Assembly (NCBI GenBank): GCA_045532055.1
Contig: JAZSFF010000045.1
Coordinates: 1-42,660, forward strand
From: SIG440 sp045532055
GTDB taxonomy: Bacteria > Bacillota > Clostridia > Monoglobales > Monoglobaceae
Direction of reading: 5' to 3'
DNA length: 42,660 nucleotides
The position numbers and the translations under genes were made by a program. This document shows positions 33,558 through 41,861 of this stretch, in pieces. The notes beneath the pieces were generated by a model. It had not been told where the DNA came from. It was given only the letters and a program-made list of their open reading frames with translations, and did no database searches. Every line of letters begins with the position of its first letter. Positions within the stretch are counted from its first letter, which is position 1.

Positions 33558-34671
33558 TGTTTTTGCCTCCTAAATTCAGATAGATATTGTCAATGTTTTC
33601 TGCATATTTTTTTGCGGTGAAAACAGAATTAAAAATTTCTTTGCTTCTTTCGCACATTCTGGAATAAAGGGCATCGTCTGAAAACAGTTCTTCAAGACGT
33701 TTTGCCAAAGCATCAGAATCGTGAGTGGGAACCAGAAAACCATTTTCGCCGTCCTTGATAACACCAGGATTGCCACCAAAATCGGACACAACCGCAGGTT
33801 TGCCAAGACTCATGCCTTCAAGGAGAGAGAGACTGGTTGCCTCTGTGCCAAAGGAACAATTTATTTGAACATCAATCAAGTTCATGAGGGGTTCTACATT
33901 GTCAAGGAAACCAAGCATGATTACACAGTCCTCAAGTCCTGAATCTAAAATCTGTTTGCGGATTTTCTCTGCCATATCACCTGTGCCCGCAATAAAGAAT
34001 TTTGCCTTGATGCCTTTTGCTTTGAGCTTGGCTGCTGCCTCTACAAAATACTTATGACCTTTCACTGCGTTAAGCCGGGCCACGATTGCGGCGCATTTTG
34101 TATCTTCTGTGACGTTGTATTTTTGACGTACCTGAGCCATTTTTTCCGGAGAATATGGTGTCAAGGATTCTACGCCGTTAAGGATTACATCAATCTTTTT
34201 GTCACTTACGCCGATTGCGCTGATATTGTCCTTTGCCGCCTCCGCCACAGCGATGATTTTGTCCGCGGTGGTGTTGTTGGCAAAACCGCAAAGGGCTTTG
34301 CCGATGCCTTTGGTAAGGCGTGGTGATGGAGGAAACACGCTGTGTCGGGTATAAACTATTTTTGCACCATACAGCCTTGCTGCAATTCGTGCTGACATGC
34401 TGGCGTGGGTGTGTACGATATGAGGTTTAAAATCTTTAAAGACTTGCAGAAGTTTGGTTACTGCTTTGGTGTCAAAAGATTTGTCTGCCATTGCGGCGAT
34501 TTCATAAACCTTGAACCCCAAAGCTTCCACTTTGTCTTTCAACAGGCTGTCTTTTGGGAGAACAACTGCTATATCCAGTTTTTCTTTGTTGCAATATTTC
34601 AGATAGGTGAGGATACATTTTCCTGCACCGCCGATGTTTGTGTCGGAACATACCTGAAGAACTCTAAGCAT
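33550..34671 (-). CDS. Glycosyltransferase family 4 protein
   Basis: 373-residue GT-B retaining glycosyltransferase. The N-terminal acceptor half has VLQVCSDTNIGGAGKCILTYLK and HIVHTHASMSARIAARL. The C-terminal nucleotide-sugar half (GT4 domain, about 185-355) has ARLNAVKGHKYFVEAA, FIAGTGD, LGFLDNVEPL and the EX7E-like stretch EATSLSLLEGMSLGKPAVVSD. No signal peptide or membrane helix, so it acts on the cytoplasmic face. The ATG overlaps the polymerase gene by eight bases and has GGAGGTG upstream. The sugar donor cannot be read from sequence. Confidence 0.93.
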   Translation of the reverse strand: MLRVLQVCSDTNIGGAGKCILTYLKYCNKEKLDIAVVLPKDSLLKDKVEALGFKVYEIAAMADKSFDTKAVTKLLQVFKDFKPHIVHTHASMSARIAARLYGAKIVYTRHSVFPPSPRLTKGIGKALCGFANNTTADKIIAVAEAAKDNISAIGVSDKKIDVILNGVESLTPYSPEKMAQVRQKYNVTEDTKCAAIVARLNAVKGHKYFVEAAAKLKAKGIKAKFFIAGTGDMAEKIRKQILDSGLEDCVIMLGFLDNVEPLMNLIDVQINCSFGTEATSLSLLEGMSLGKPAVVSDFGGNPGVIKDGENGFLVPTHDSDALAKRLEELFSDDALYSRMCERSKEIFNSVFTAKKYAENIDNIYLNLGGKNNG

Positions 34672-36562
34672 TTGTCTGCACCTCCGTTTGATTAAATTCG
34701 GATTGTGTCACATAAAAGGCGGCTGTGCCAATGGCGATAACTGCCCAGAAAATCATAAACACTCTGTAGTTGTAGAAACAGTTGTCAAACATGCCCTGAA
34801 GCAAAAATCCTGCCAAGGCAGAGCCTAGGCCAACAAAAATAACCGAGAATTTGTTTCCCTTGCCAAAAAACTGATAGCCCGAAACAAGGCGTTTGAACCA
34901 CAGAAACAGAAGAAGAAGAAAACCGATGATGCCAAGGATGCCGGATTCGGTAATAATTTGCAAAAACAAGTTGTGGGAGTGTGGTGCTACGATTGAATTG
35001 TATGAATAGAAAGGATACACCTGGGTAAAAGCTTCGGTTCCTGGACCAATGCCTGAGAGCCAGAAGTCTTTAAGCATCAACAATGTTCCCATCCATATAA
35101 AAACTCTGTAAGAAGTAGAAGAGTCGGACATATCGCCTATACTGGTGAATCGAGTGATTATACTTTGGGGGACAACCATAGGGATTATAGGCAATGCAAG
35201 AAGAGCGAGACCCCAGAGTTTGCCAGCGGCAAAGGTGATAAACACCGCCGCTGATGCCATAACTCCAAGCCAACAGCCTCGCGAAAAGGTGAGAATAAGT
35301 GCAATGCACAGAATTCCGGAAAATCCGGCATAAACAATTCGTGCAAGAGCCTTTTTTGATGTCCACATAAGAGAAATGCATACAGGGAGAACTAAAAGTA
35401 TATATTCACCGAGGACATTGGGGTTTTCAAGGGTGGAATATATACGCATTTTGATGTCTTCAAACATTTCCTCATCAATCCATGCCTGAGTTACATTCCA
35501 GCCAAAGAGGTATTGCATTATTCCGTAAAGACATACCAAAACCCCTGAAACAGCGAAGACTGTCAGGAGACCAAAAAGTTGCTTTTTTGTTTTTATTGTG
35601 TTGATAATCACAAAATAAAATATCATAAAAGCAAAGTATACCGCCCAAATCTGAACACTTTTAAAAGGGGCAAAAGATGTAACCGATGCAATGAGGTATA
35701 CAAGAAGCATTGTCAGCACCATAAGACCTGTGCCCTCTGTCCGCCATGCAAACTTTTTGGTGGTGAGAGCTTTTACAATCAAAGAGAACAAGCACAAAAG
35801 ACAAAGGCCTACAACCATCATGGTGGGAACAATGGGCGCAAGGAAAAGGGTTATAAAAACGCCAAACTCCACTTTGTAAAGAACAAGGGAGAAGAAAACC
35901 AGACCAGCCACAAACAAAGCTGCCATAAGAGGTGAAACAAGACCGCAGATAATGCCGGTAGCAGCGCCAAAAACAGCGGCACAAATAAGGCGGGATTTGC
36001 CCTCACATTTTGTTATATAGTAGAAATTAAATGAAAATTCCGTGTCAAGACAGGTTTCGATGAATTTTATAATCAATGAGCCATCCAGAAGACTTGTCAG
36101 ATTTATATCAAAAAGATAAAGAACTGCCCCTGCAACAACGGCAATCAAAGATAAAACAAAGCCACCGCCTGAAAAAATTGACAGAATCAGGTCAGCCAGT
36201 GCTCCGGCAAAAATGAACACACCTATAAAACGGAGATTAATTGCAAGAAAATTGTGCAACAAATATTTGAATGAACGTATAATCATGCTTTTTTCTTTAA
36301 GAGAAACAAGCTTTTCGGAACACTTTTCCTGTATTTTTTCCAGCAAAAGAAAAGGAGAAAAACAGATTTTTCCCCACAGACTGGAACCTGCCGTGTTTTC
36401 CGAGAGAAAAGTCCTGCGGAATAGATTGGTAATGCGACTGCTTTGCCATTGTTGTGACATGAAAGCGTATATGCGGCAAAGGAGTTTGTATATTATGCTG
36501 TTTTTAATCAGGCTGTCCCATACATAGAGCCAGAGAGTCATGAAATATCCGTTAGTCTTCAT
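34664..36562 (-). CDS. O-antigen ligase / Wzy-like polymerase family membrane protein
   Basis: 632-residue polytopic membrane protein. The O-antigen ligase/polymerase (Wzy_C) region is in the second half: NPNVLGEYILLVLPVCISL, FSRGCWLGVMAS, then a large external loop (GIGPGTEAFTQVYPFY...APHSHNLFLQIITESG) with the typical His. These enzymes join or transfer lipid-linked glycans outside the membrane. Unusually, about 110 residues precede the first clear helix pair, rich in basic and aromatic residues (LLCRIYAFMSQQW, RITNLFRRTFLS). AGGAGG lies seven bases before ATG; the gene overlaps murJ by 11 bases. Polymerase versus ligase cannot be decided. Confidence 0.88.
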   Translation of the reverse strand: MKTNGYFMTLWLYVWDSLIKNSIIYKLLCRIYAFMSQQWQSSRITNLFRRTFLSENTAGSSLWGKICFSPFLLLEKIQEKCSEKLVSLKEKSMIIRSFKYLLHNFLAINLRFIGVFIFAGALADLILSIFSGGGFVLSLIAVVAGAVLYLFDINLTSLLDGSLIIKFIETCLDTEFSFNFYYITKCEGKSRLICAAVFGAATGIICGLVSPLMAALFVAGLVFFSLVLYKVEFGVFITLFLAPIVPTMMVVGLCLLCLFSLIVKALTTKKFAWRTEGTGLMVLTMLLVYLIASVTSFAPFKSVQIWAVYFAFMIFYFVIINTIKTKKQLFGLLTVFAVSGVLVCLYGIMQYLFGWNVTQAWIDEEMFEDIKMRIYSTLENPNVLGEYILLVLPVCISLMWTSKKALARIVYAGFSGILCIALILTFSRGCWLGVMASAAVFITFAAGKLWGLALLALPIIPMVVPQSIITRFTSIGDMSDSSTSYRVFIWMGTLLMLKDFWLSGIGPGTEAFTQVYPFYSYNSIVAPHSHNLFLQIITESGILGIIGFLLLLFLWFKRLVSGYQFFGKGNKFSVIFVGLGSALAGFLLQGMFDNCFYNYRVFMIFWAVIAIGTAAFYVTQSEFNQTEVQTNA

Positions 36563-38105
36563 TGTTTAGCCTCCTGATTTGCTTGAATTCGTCAATTCTG
36601 AGGACAAAACCCAGAATAAGATATATTATCAGCGCACATGCGGCACAAATCCCTGCGTGGACAAGTGTTCCAAGGAAACCTGTGCCAAAAAAGTTGGTCA
36701 AAGGATAAAGAATTGCCGCTACAAAACCGCTTACAGCAGCACAGAATAAGATTTTAAGTATATTTTTGGCAAAGATCTTTGTGATAAGCCCTTTCTTGCG
36801 TTTGTTTATCATAAAGATAAGGAAAGCTGCCATAAACAGGGAACTTATCGCACTTGCCAGAGCGAGACCGCCGATGCCCATGTCAAGAAGTTTGACAAAG
36901 ACAAAGGCAGAAACCAGATTGACAAGAACCCCAAGAATGGATGTATACATAGGTGTCTTGCCGTCTCGGATTGCATAGAAACTCTTGTTGAGGATTTCGC
37001 ATACGGCATATCCTGTCATACCAAAGGAATAATAAAAGAGTGCGGTAGCCGTGATTCTGGTGTTTTCGGCGGTGAATTCTCCACGTTCAAACACAATTTT
37101 TATAATTGATTCGTTCATGGAAATAAACATTGCCGAAACATATGCGATGATAAATACTATCCAACCAAGTGAGAGCCGTGTGGTCAGGGCAAAGCCTGAA
37201 TCGTCATCTCCGGCGCTTTGACGTGAGAGTTTTGGAAAGATAAAGTTGGTAACAGCGTACGCAAAAACACCAACCATTATAATGTAAATCTTGTTTGCCC
37301 AGTTGAGACCGGAAACTGCACCATCACCCATTGATGAGCCAAAAGCCATGTTGATTACAACACAAAGGGGCTGAACCCAGGAACTGATGAGAACTGGTAC
37401 AGCCAGTTTTGCTGCGTCAATAAGGCCTGAATCACGGAAATTAAGGCTGGGACGATAACGATAACCTTTTTTGACAAGATGGGGTATTTGTACAAAAAGC
37501 TGTGATGCCCAGGCAACCAGCATTGACACAATAACGCCCACAAGGCCGAATCTGTTGCCCGCCAGCAGCAGATACAGTATCATTATCAAGTTTGAGACAA
37601 CGCTTATGATTGACGGAATATTGAATTCATCAAAGGATTGCAGTATACCAACCGAGGTATAAGCTGCTGCGGTAAATATGATTGAGGGGAAGAGAATTCG
37701 CAAGAGCTTTGCGGTTTCCGCAACCTTTGCTGCGTCGTACCCCGGAACCATAAGACGGACAATGGGTTCTGCAAAAATCATACCAAGAGCAGATGCCACA
37801 GCCGCAAATGTAATGACAACAGTCATAAAATTGTTTGCAAAAAGCATTGCCCGTTCTTTGCCGTCGCGTTCAAGAAACTTATTGAACACAGGGACAAAAG
37901 TGGACAAAATGGCAACCCCCAGAGTCATATCAAAAAACAGCAGCGGTATCTGGGTTGAGGTATTTATAACGTCTGATGCATAACCTTGACCATACACACT
38001 TGCGATAAGTGTTTCACGCAAAAGTCCCATAAACTTTGCACAAAATATAATTACAGCCATAAAACCGATTGTACGTACGGTTTTTGTCTGAGAATTGGTC
38101 TTCAA
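36552..38105 (-). CDS. murJ: MurJ/MviN family lipid II (or lipid-linked glycan) flippase
   Basis: 517-residue MOP-superfamily flippase with about 14 membrane helices. Early signature blocks are FMGLLRETLIASVYGQGYASDV and PLLFFDMTLGVAILSTFVPVFNK; later ones are GILQSFDEFNIPS and LNKSFYAIRDGKTPMYTS. MurJ flips lipid II across the membrane; in this operon it could instead flip the lipid-linked repeat made by the neighbouring GT4 and used by the Wzy-like protein. The start is TTG at 38105, with AAGGAAG seven bases upstream. It is the first gene of the six-gene operon, behind its own promoter. Confidence 0.93.
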   Translation of the reverse strand: MKTNSQTKTVRTIGFMAVIIFCAKFMGLLRETLIASVYGQGYASDVINTSTQIPLLFFDMTLGVAILSTFVPVFNKFLERDGKERAMLFANNFMTVVITFAAVASALGMIFAEPIVRLMVPGYDAAKVAETAKLLRILFPSIIFTAAAYTSVGILQSFDEFNIPSIISVVSNLIMILYLLLAGNRFGLVGVIVSMLVAWASQLFVQIPHLVKKGYRYRPSLNFRDSGLIDAAKLAVPVLISSWVQPLCVVINMAFGSSMGDGAVSGLNWANKIYIIMVGVFAYAVTNFIFPKLSRQSAGDDDSGFALTTRLSLGWIVFIIAYVSAMFISMNESIIKIVFERGEFTAENTRITATALFYYSFGMTGYAVCEILNKSFYAIRDGKTPMYTSILGVLVNLVSAFVFVKLLDMGIGGLALASAISSLFMAAFLIFMINKRKKGLITKIFAKNILKILFCAAVSGFVAAILYPLTNFFGTGFLGTLVHAGICAACALIIYLILGFVLRIDEFKQIRRLNNED

Positions 38106-38149
38106 TAAATCACTTCCTTAAAAGGTAGCAAACCTGCATAATTGTATAT

Positions 38150-38178
38150 AGTATATCATAGAATTCCCCAAAAGTAAA
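38150..38178 (-). promoter_or_regulatory. Promoter of the murJ operon
   Basis: Minus strand: TTTACT (38178-38173), 17 bases, TATACT (38155-38150), with the start expected about 35-40 bases before the TTG. It forms a divergent pair with the apbE promoter, the two -35 boxes being only five bases apart, so the two transcripts may be mutually sensitive to one regulator or to supercoiling. Confidence 0.65.
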
Positions 38179-38183
38179 GCGGA

Positions 38184-38212
38184 TTGACGGCAATTTATAT
38201 TTGTGATAGAAT
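38184..38212 (+). promoter_or_regulatory. Promoter of apbE
   Basis: TTGACG (38184-38189), 17 bases, TAGAAT (38207-38212). Five of six bases match at each box. Transcription would begin near 38219, which rules out the upstream in-frame codons at 38184 and 38214 as starts of apbE. Confidence 0.7.
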
Positions 38213-38240
38213 AATGACAAACAAGAAAGGTTTTGAAGAC

Positions 38241-39194
38241 ATGAAAAAACTCAAATGGGGATTTGTAATAATAATTGTTGTGACGCTGTTTGCAGGACTT
38301 TTTTACCAAAATGTGCTAAAAGATAATAGGATTGAAAGAACCGAGTTTATGTTTGACACACAGTGTACGATTACCGCATACGGCAAGGACGCGAAGACGG
38401 CAGTGGCGGCGGTTTTTGACAGACTTGCGGAAATCCATGATGTTACAAATTTTTTCTCAGATGACTCTCAGGTAGGGATGGTTAACAATGCAGAGGCGGG
38501 GGAAGAAATAGAAGTTTGTGAGGATGTGGCAAGGATGTTGTCTGCAGCTTTTGAAATAAGAGATGCATCGGGAGGTTCTTTTGATGTGACAATTGCATCA
38601 GTGGTTGCCCTGTGGGATTTTGCGGGAGGCGGTCGCGTGCCTGAAACTTCAGAAATCGTACAAGCTCTTGAAAGTGTGGGCAGCGACAAAATACTGTTTA
38701 ACAGAGAACGGAAGATTGTTACAAAAACAACTGATTCTGCAAAAATTGACCTTGGCGGTGTGGCAAAGGGTTATGCAGGGGATGTTGCAATAGAGGTGCT
38801 TGGGAAATTTGACGTGTCTGGAGCGGTTGTGGATTTGGGCGGAAATATAACTGTTATGGGACACAATCCCAACGCAAAAAATGGTCAGTGGCGAATTGGT
38901 ATGCAAAAACCTTATTCTCCAACAGGTGAATTTGATGAGGTTTTGGATGTTGCAGATGGTGCGGTGGTGACCAGTGGAACATATCAGAGGTATTTTGAGA
39001 AGGATGGCACCAGATATCATCACATAATTGACCCCCGCACAGGATATCCTGCAGACAAGGAGTACAGCAGTGTTACTGTGGTTGCGAAAAGCGGGATTTA
39101 TGCAGATTGCCTTGCCACCGCGTGTTTTGTGCTGGGCAGAGATGCAGGGCAAACGCTGGCAGAGGACTTTGGAGCGGAAATATATTTTCGGTAA
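38241..39194 (+). CDS. apbE: FAD:protein FMN transferase
   Basis: 317-residue ApbE-family enzyme that attaches FMN covalently to Thr/Ser of target flavoproteins (for example Rnf or Nqr subunits) outside the membrane. One N-terminal membrane helix (about 6-25) with no clear lipobox Cys, so a signal anchor. Motifs: MFDTQCTITAYG, DASGGSFDVTIASVVALWDF, IDLGGVAKGYAGD, VVDLGGNITVMG, and HHIIDPRTGYPA. ATG at 38241 is chosen over upstream in-frame codons because AAGAAAGG precedes it and the promoter overlaps the others. No Rnf/Nqr or FMN-binding target is nearby. Confidence 0.93.
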   Translation: MKKLKWGFVIIIVVTLFAGLFYQNVLKDNRIERTEFMFDTQCTITAYGKDAKTAVAAVFDRLAEIHDVTNFFSDDSQVGMVNNAEAGEEIEVCEDVARMLSAAFEIRDASGGSFDVTIASVVALWDFAGGGRVPETSEIVQALESVGSDKILFNRERKIVTKTTDSAKIDLGGVAKGYAGDVAIEVLGKFDVSGAVVDLGGNITVMGHNPNAKNGQWRIGMQKPYSPTGEFDEVLDVADGAVVTSGTYQRYFEKDGTRYHHIIDPRTGYPADKEYSSVTVVAKSGIYADCLATACFVLGRDAGQTLAEDFGAEIYFR

Positions 39195-39202
39195 CAGAAT
39201 TA

Positions 39203-39231
39203 TTGACAGAAACTGAACAAAAAGGTATAAT
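39203..39231 (+). promoter_or_regulatory. Consensus promoter of the COG2426-PAP2 pair
   Basis: TTGACA (39203-39208), 17 bases, TATAAT (39226-39231): all twelve bases match consensus. The start would fall near 39238, in the middle of the palindrome that follows. Confidence 0.9.
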
Positions 39232-39247
39232 TTAAGTATTACTTAAA
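39231..39247. promoter_or_regulatory. Perfect 17-bp palindrome over the transcription start (candidate operator)
   Basis: TTTAAGTA-T-TACTTAAA is a perfect inverted repeat (8+1+8) sharing its first base with the -10 box and covering the predicted start. Such placement is typical of a repressor operator. It is too AT-rich and lacks a U tract for a terminator. The regulator is not recognised; no regulator gene is adjacent. Confidence 0.65.
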
Positions 39248-39270
39248 AGAAAACAATTTGGAGAAAAGAA

Positions 39271-39747
39271 ATGGGTTTGTTTGAGACTTTTTTTGGTAAG
39301 ATAATAATGACTTTTTTTGTATCAATGGTGCCCGTGCTGGAACTAAGAGGGGCAATCCCTATAGCAACTGCAGCAGGTATTGACTTGTGGCTGGCTATTT
39401 GTGTGTCCATAATCGGCAATATGGTGCCGGTACCTTTTATTATAATTTTTATTCGCAAGATTTTTGAGTGGATGCGGCGTGTAAACGCTAAGTTTGATAA
39501 ATTGGTGATATATTTTGAACAAAGGGCGGACAAACACAAGGCGACAGTAAACAGATATAAATTCTGGGGTCTTTTTATTCTGGTGGCAATACCTTTGCCT
39601 GGTACAGGTGCGTGGACGGGTGCTTTGGTTGCGGCAATGATGGAAATGCGGCTTAAAGATGCAGTTCCTGCCATTCTGTTGGGTGTTATCGCTGCCGGGA
39701 TTATTGTTGCTTTGGTTACAGCAGGGGTTATTTCAATGGCTATTTAA
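39271..39747 (+). CDS. COG2426 family small multidrug-export-like membrane protein
   Basis: 158-residue membrane protein of the putative small multidrug export family (COG2426). Helices at about 8-25, 40-62, 95-115 and 130-155 surround conserved VSMVPVLELRGAIPIATAAG and VAIPLPGTGAWTGALVAA, whose paired Pro/Gly re-entrant-like segments resemble the DedA/VTT family of lipid scramblases. The actual substrate is unproven. ATG has TTGGAGAAAAGAA upstream. It is followed with near overlap by a PAP2 phosphatase, suggesting a shared role with a lipid-phosphate substrate (inference). Confidence 0.85.
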   Translation: MGLFETFFGKIIMTFFVSMVPVLELRGAIPIATAAGIDLWLAICVSIIGNMVPVPFIIIFIRKIFEWMRRVNAKFDKLVIYFEQRADKHKATVNRYKFWGLFILVAIPLPGTGAWTGALVAAMMEMRLKDAVPAILLGVIAAGIIVALVTAGVISMAI

Positions 39748-39764
39748 TGAAATGGGGTGGCTTT

Positions 39765-40292
39765 ATGCTGTTTGGGACCGAAAGTTTTGAATTCAGAATT
39801 CTGGAAGTTTTGCACAATGCGGTTGACTGTGAAATTACAGATTTTCTTACGACGGGTATTTCGGCGTTGGGGAACGCAGGTTTCTTGTGGGTTTTGGCGG
39901 CGCTTGCCATGATGATTTCAAAAAAATACAGAAAAGCCGGTTTTGCTGTGGCGATAGGCCTTGTAATGGGTCTTGCTTTCGGTAATGTAATTCTTAAAAA
40001 CCTTGTTGCAAGACCAAGGCCGTGCTGGATATTTGAAGTGCCGGAGATGCTTATAGCTGTGCCAAGGGACTATTCATTTCCGTCAGGGCACACTCTTTCC
40101 TCGTTTATATCGGCCCTTGTGATTTTTGATGCAGACAAACGATGGGGAATAGTGGCTTTGGCTGTTGCTGCTGTTATGGCTTTTTCCAGAATGTATTTAT
40201 TTGTTCATTTTCCTACGGATATTTTTGGCGGAATTGTTTTGGCGATTGTTATATGGTTGTCGGTGAGAACACTCTTTAAAAAGAAAAAATAA
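39765..40292 (+). CDS. PAP2 family membrane phosphatase
   Basis: 175-residue, six-helix phosphatidic acid phosphatase family enzyme; bacterial members remove phosphate from undecaprenyl pyrophosphate or phosphatidylglycerol phosphate. All three active-site motifs are present: KNLVARPRPCW, PSGHTLSSF and SRMYLFVHFPTD. ATG at 39765 has GGGGTGG upstream; the in-frame ATG at 39747, overlapping the previous stop, lacks a well-placed ribosome site but cannot be excluded. Undecaprenyl carrier recycling would fit the nearby cell-wall genes (inference). Confidence 0.92.
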   Translation: MLFGTESFEFRILEVLHNAVDCEITDFLTTGISALGNAGFLWVLAALAMMISKKYRKAGFAVAIGLVMGLAFGNVILKNLVARPRPCWIFEVPEMLIAVPRDYSFPSGHTLSSFISALVIFDADKRWGIVALAVAAVMAFSRMYLFVHFPTDIFGGIVLAIVIWLSVRTLFKKKK

Positions 40293-40299
40293 AGACAAA

Positions 40300-40337
40300 T
40301 AAAGGCTTCGGTATTTGATACTGCAGCCTTTAATTTT
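40300..40337 (+). terminator. Terminator after the PAP2 gene
   Basis: AAAGGCT (40301-40307) pairs with AGCCTTT (40325-40331), enclosing a second stem CGGTAT-TTG-ATACTG, then AATTTT. The long two-part stem plus T-rich end fits a Rho-independent terminator. Confidence 0.75.
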
Positions 40338-40401
40338 GCAAAAAAAACAGAGAGGTTAAGGGTGTGTAACCAAAAATTAACAAATCTGTAATAATATTTG
40401 G

Positions 40402-40428
40402 TAAAGTTGAGGGATATTTCTCACTTTA
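40402..40428. other. Imperfect inverted repeat upstream of the SLH-amidase promoter
   Basis: TAAAGTTGAG and CTCACTTTA pair with one bulged T around GGATATTT, ending 37 bases before the -35. A second short repeat GGTTA/TAACC lies at 40354-40371. The 40338-40465 stretch holds no gene. An upstream regulator site or a stalled-transcript hairpin is possible; neither is recognised. Confidence 0.4.
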
Positions 40429-40465
40429 TTTCTACATATTTCAAAAAAATAATTGGCATTTTCTA

Positions 40466-40494
40466 TTGAAAACATACAAATTTCAATGTATAAT
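40466..40494 (+). promoter_or_regulatory. Promoter of the SLH-amidase gene
   Basis: TTGAAA (40466-40471), 17 bases, perfect TATAAT (40489-40494), with the start near 40501 and a leader of about 32 bases holding the GAGGGA ribosome site. Confidence 0.85.
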
Positions 40495-40532
40495 AATATC
40501 TGGAGTATTTTATTCAGATGAGGGATTTTGTA

Positions 40533-41861
40533 ATGAAGAAAACACTTTTGTCGGCTATTATTGTCGTTATGTTCATTATTTCTGCGTTGCCGTTTGGTGT
40601 TTTTGCTGCGGATTTCCCTGACGTGGAAATAGAACACTCAAATTATGATGCAATTATGCATCTTACAGAACTTGGAGTTATTGCTGGATATGACGATGGT
40701 ACTTTCAAACCAGACAGGGAGATTACCCGTACAGAATTCTGTGCACTTATGGCAAGGACTTTGGGATATAACAAGGAAACTTATGTTGTGACAGGAGTTC
40801 CCTTTGATGATGTCGGTGAGGATTACTGGGGCGTGGCATACATTTCTTTTTGCTACGAAAAGGGTCTCATAAACGGCATGGGGGACGGAACGTTTGCTCC
40901 TGCCAACAAGGTCACCATGGGACAAGCTGTGAAAATGGCTGTTTGTGCCGTGGACAAGGAGCCGGAGGCTCTGAAAAATCAGGGCGAAAAATGGTACTCC
41001 GGGTATATGCGTGTTGCGGAGAAATATGATTTGCTGGAAGAGACCAATCAAACGGCAGAAGAGAACGCAATCAGACAGAATGTGGCACAGATAGTTTACA
41101 ACATGGTGATGTCAGGACTTGTTGAGGAAGAAGAGGAAATTCCCGAAGATGGTGAAACAGAGGACGACCAAACCGATGAAGATGAACCGAGTGAGGAAAA
41201 AGTGCTTACCGAACTTGAAAAAATATATCTAGAGAAAGATTTCTCGGATGTAAAGGTTATCCTTGTTGACCCGGGACATAATTATGAGGGCAAGGATACA
41301 GGTGCAGAAAATATTGAACTTGAAGTCAGGGAAGAGGAAATAACCTGGCTCATTGCAGACAAGCTTAGGGAAGAACTTGAGAATATGGGATATGTTGTGG
41401 TTATGACCCGCGAGGAAATGACCGACAGCATTGCCAACACCTCGGCACTCGAGAGTTTGCAGGCAAGGGTGAATATGGCGCATGAGGTTTTGGCTGACCT
41501 ATACATATCAATCCATTGCAACACAGGGGGAGGTTCGGGAACCGAGACATATTGTTTCAGCCTGGGCGGATATGCGGCAAGACTTGCAGAGTTGGTTCAG
41601 GACAAGGTTCCGGATGCAACAGGGCTTTATGACAGAGGGGTAAAGACCGCTAACTTTTTTGTAAACAAGAATACATTGATGCCGTCAATCCTTGTGGAAA
41701 CAGGGTTCATGGACAATGAAAAGGATATGGAAATTCTCACTTCCCGTGAGGGGCAAAGACAAATTGCGGTGGCGATTGCCGAAGCTGTGTGGGAATATGA
41801 TAGGATGGAACCTATTAAAAGGATGATACAAGAGGAAGAACAAAATGATGAAGAAGCCTGA
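40533..41861 (+). CDS. SLH-domain N-acetylmuramoyl-L-alanine amidase (Amidase_3)
   Basis: 442-residue secreted cell-wall hydrolase. Signal peptide 1 to about 25 (ending GVFA-AD). Surface-layer homology repeats at about 28-75 (VIAGYDDGTFKPDREITRTEF), 88-135 (LINGMGDGTFAPANKVTMGQA) and a degenerate third at about 145-190; SLH domains bind pyruvylated wall polymers. A very acidic linker lies at about 198-223. The Zn amidase has VDPGHN with H249, a Glu in EVREEE, H328 in ISIHCN and the catalytic Glu in LVETGFMDN. ATG at 40533 follows AGGGA by seven bases; ATG at 40518 has no ribosome site. It overlaps the next gene by 17 bases. A role in daughter-cell separation or spore wall lysis is plausible. 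Confidence 0.93.
   Translation: MKKTLLSAIIVVMFIISALPFGVFAADFPDVEIEHSNYDAIMHLTELGVIAGYDDGTFKPDREITRTEFCALMARTLGYNKETYVVTGVPFDDVGEDYWGVAYISFCYEKGLINGMGDGTFAPANKVTMGQAVKMAVCAVDKEPEALKNQGEKWYSGYMRVAEKYDLLEETNQTAEENAIRQNVAQIVYNMVMSGLVEEEEEIPEDGETEDDQTDEDEPSEEKVLTELEKIYLEKDFSDVKVILVDPGHNYEGKDTGAENIELEVREEEITWLIADKLREELENMGYVVVMTREEMTDSIANTSALESLQARVNMAHEVLADLYISIHCNTGGGSGTETYCFSLGGYAARLAELVQDKVPDATGLYDRGVKTANFFVNKNTLMPSILVETGFMDNEKDMEILTSREGQRQIAVAIAEAVWEYDRMEPIKRMIQEEEQNDEEA

Noticed and set aside
38184..38240. Upstream TTG/ATG starts for apbE
   Set aside because: They coincide with the -35 box or precede the predicted transcription start; the signal anchor begins at ATG 38241.
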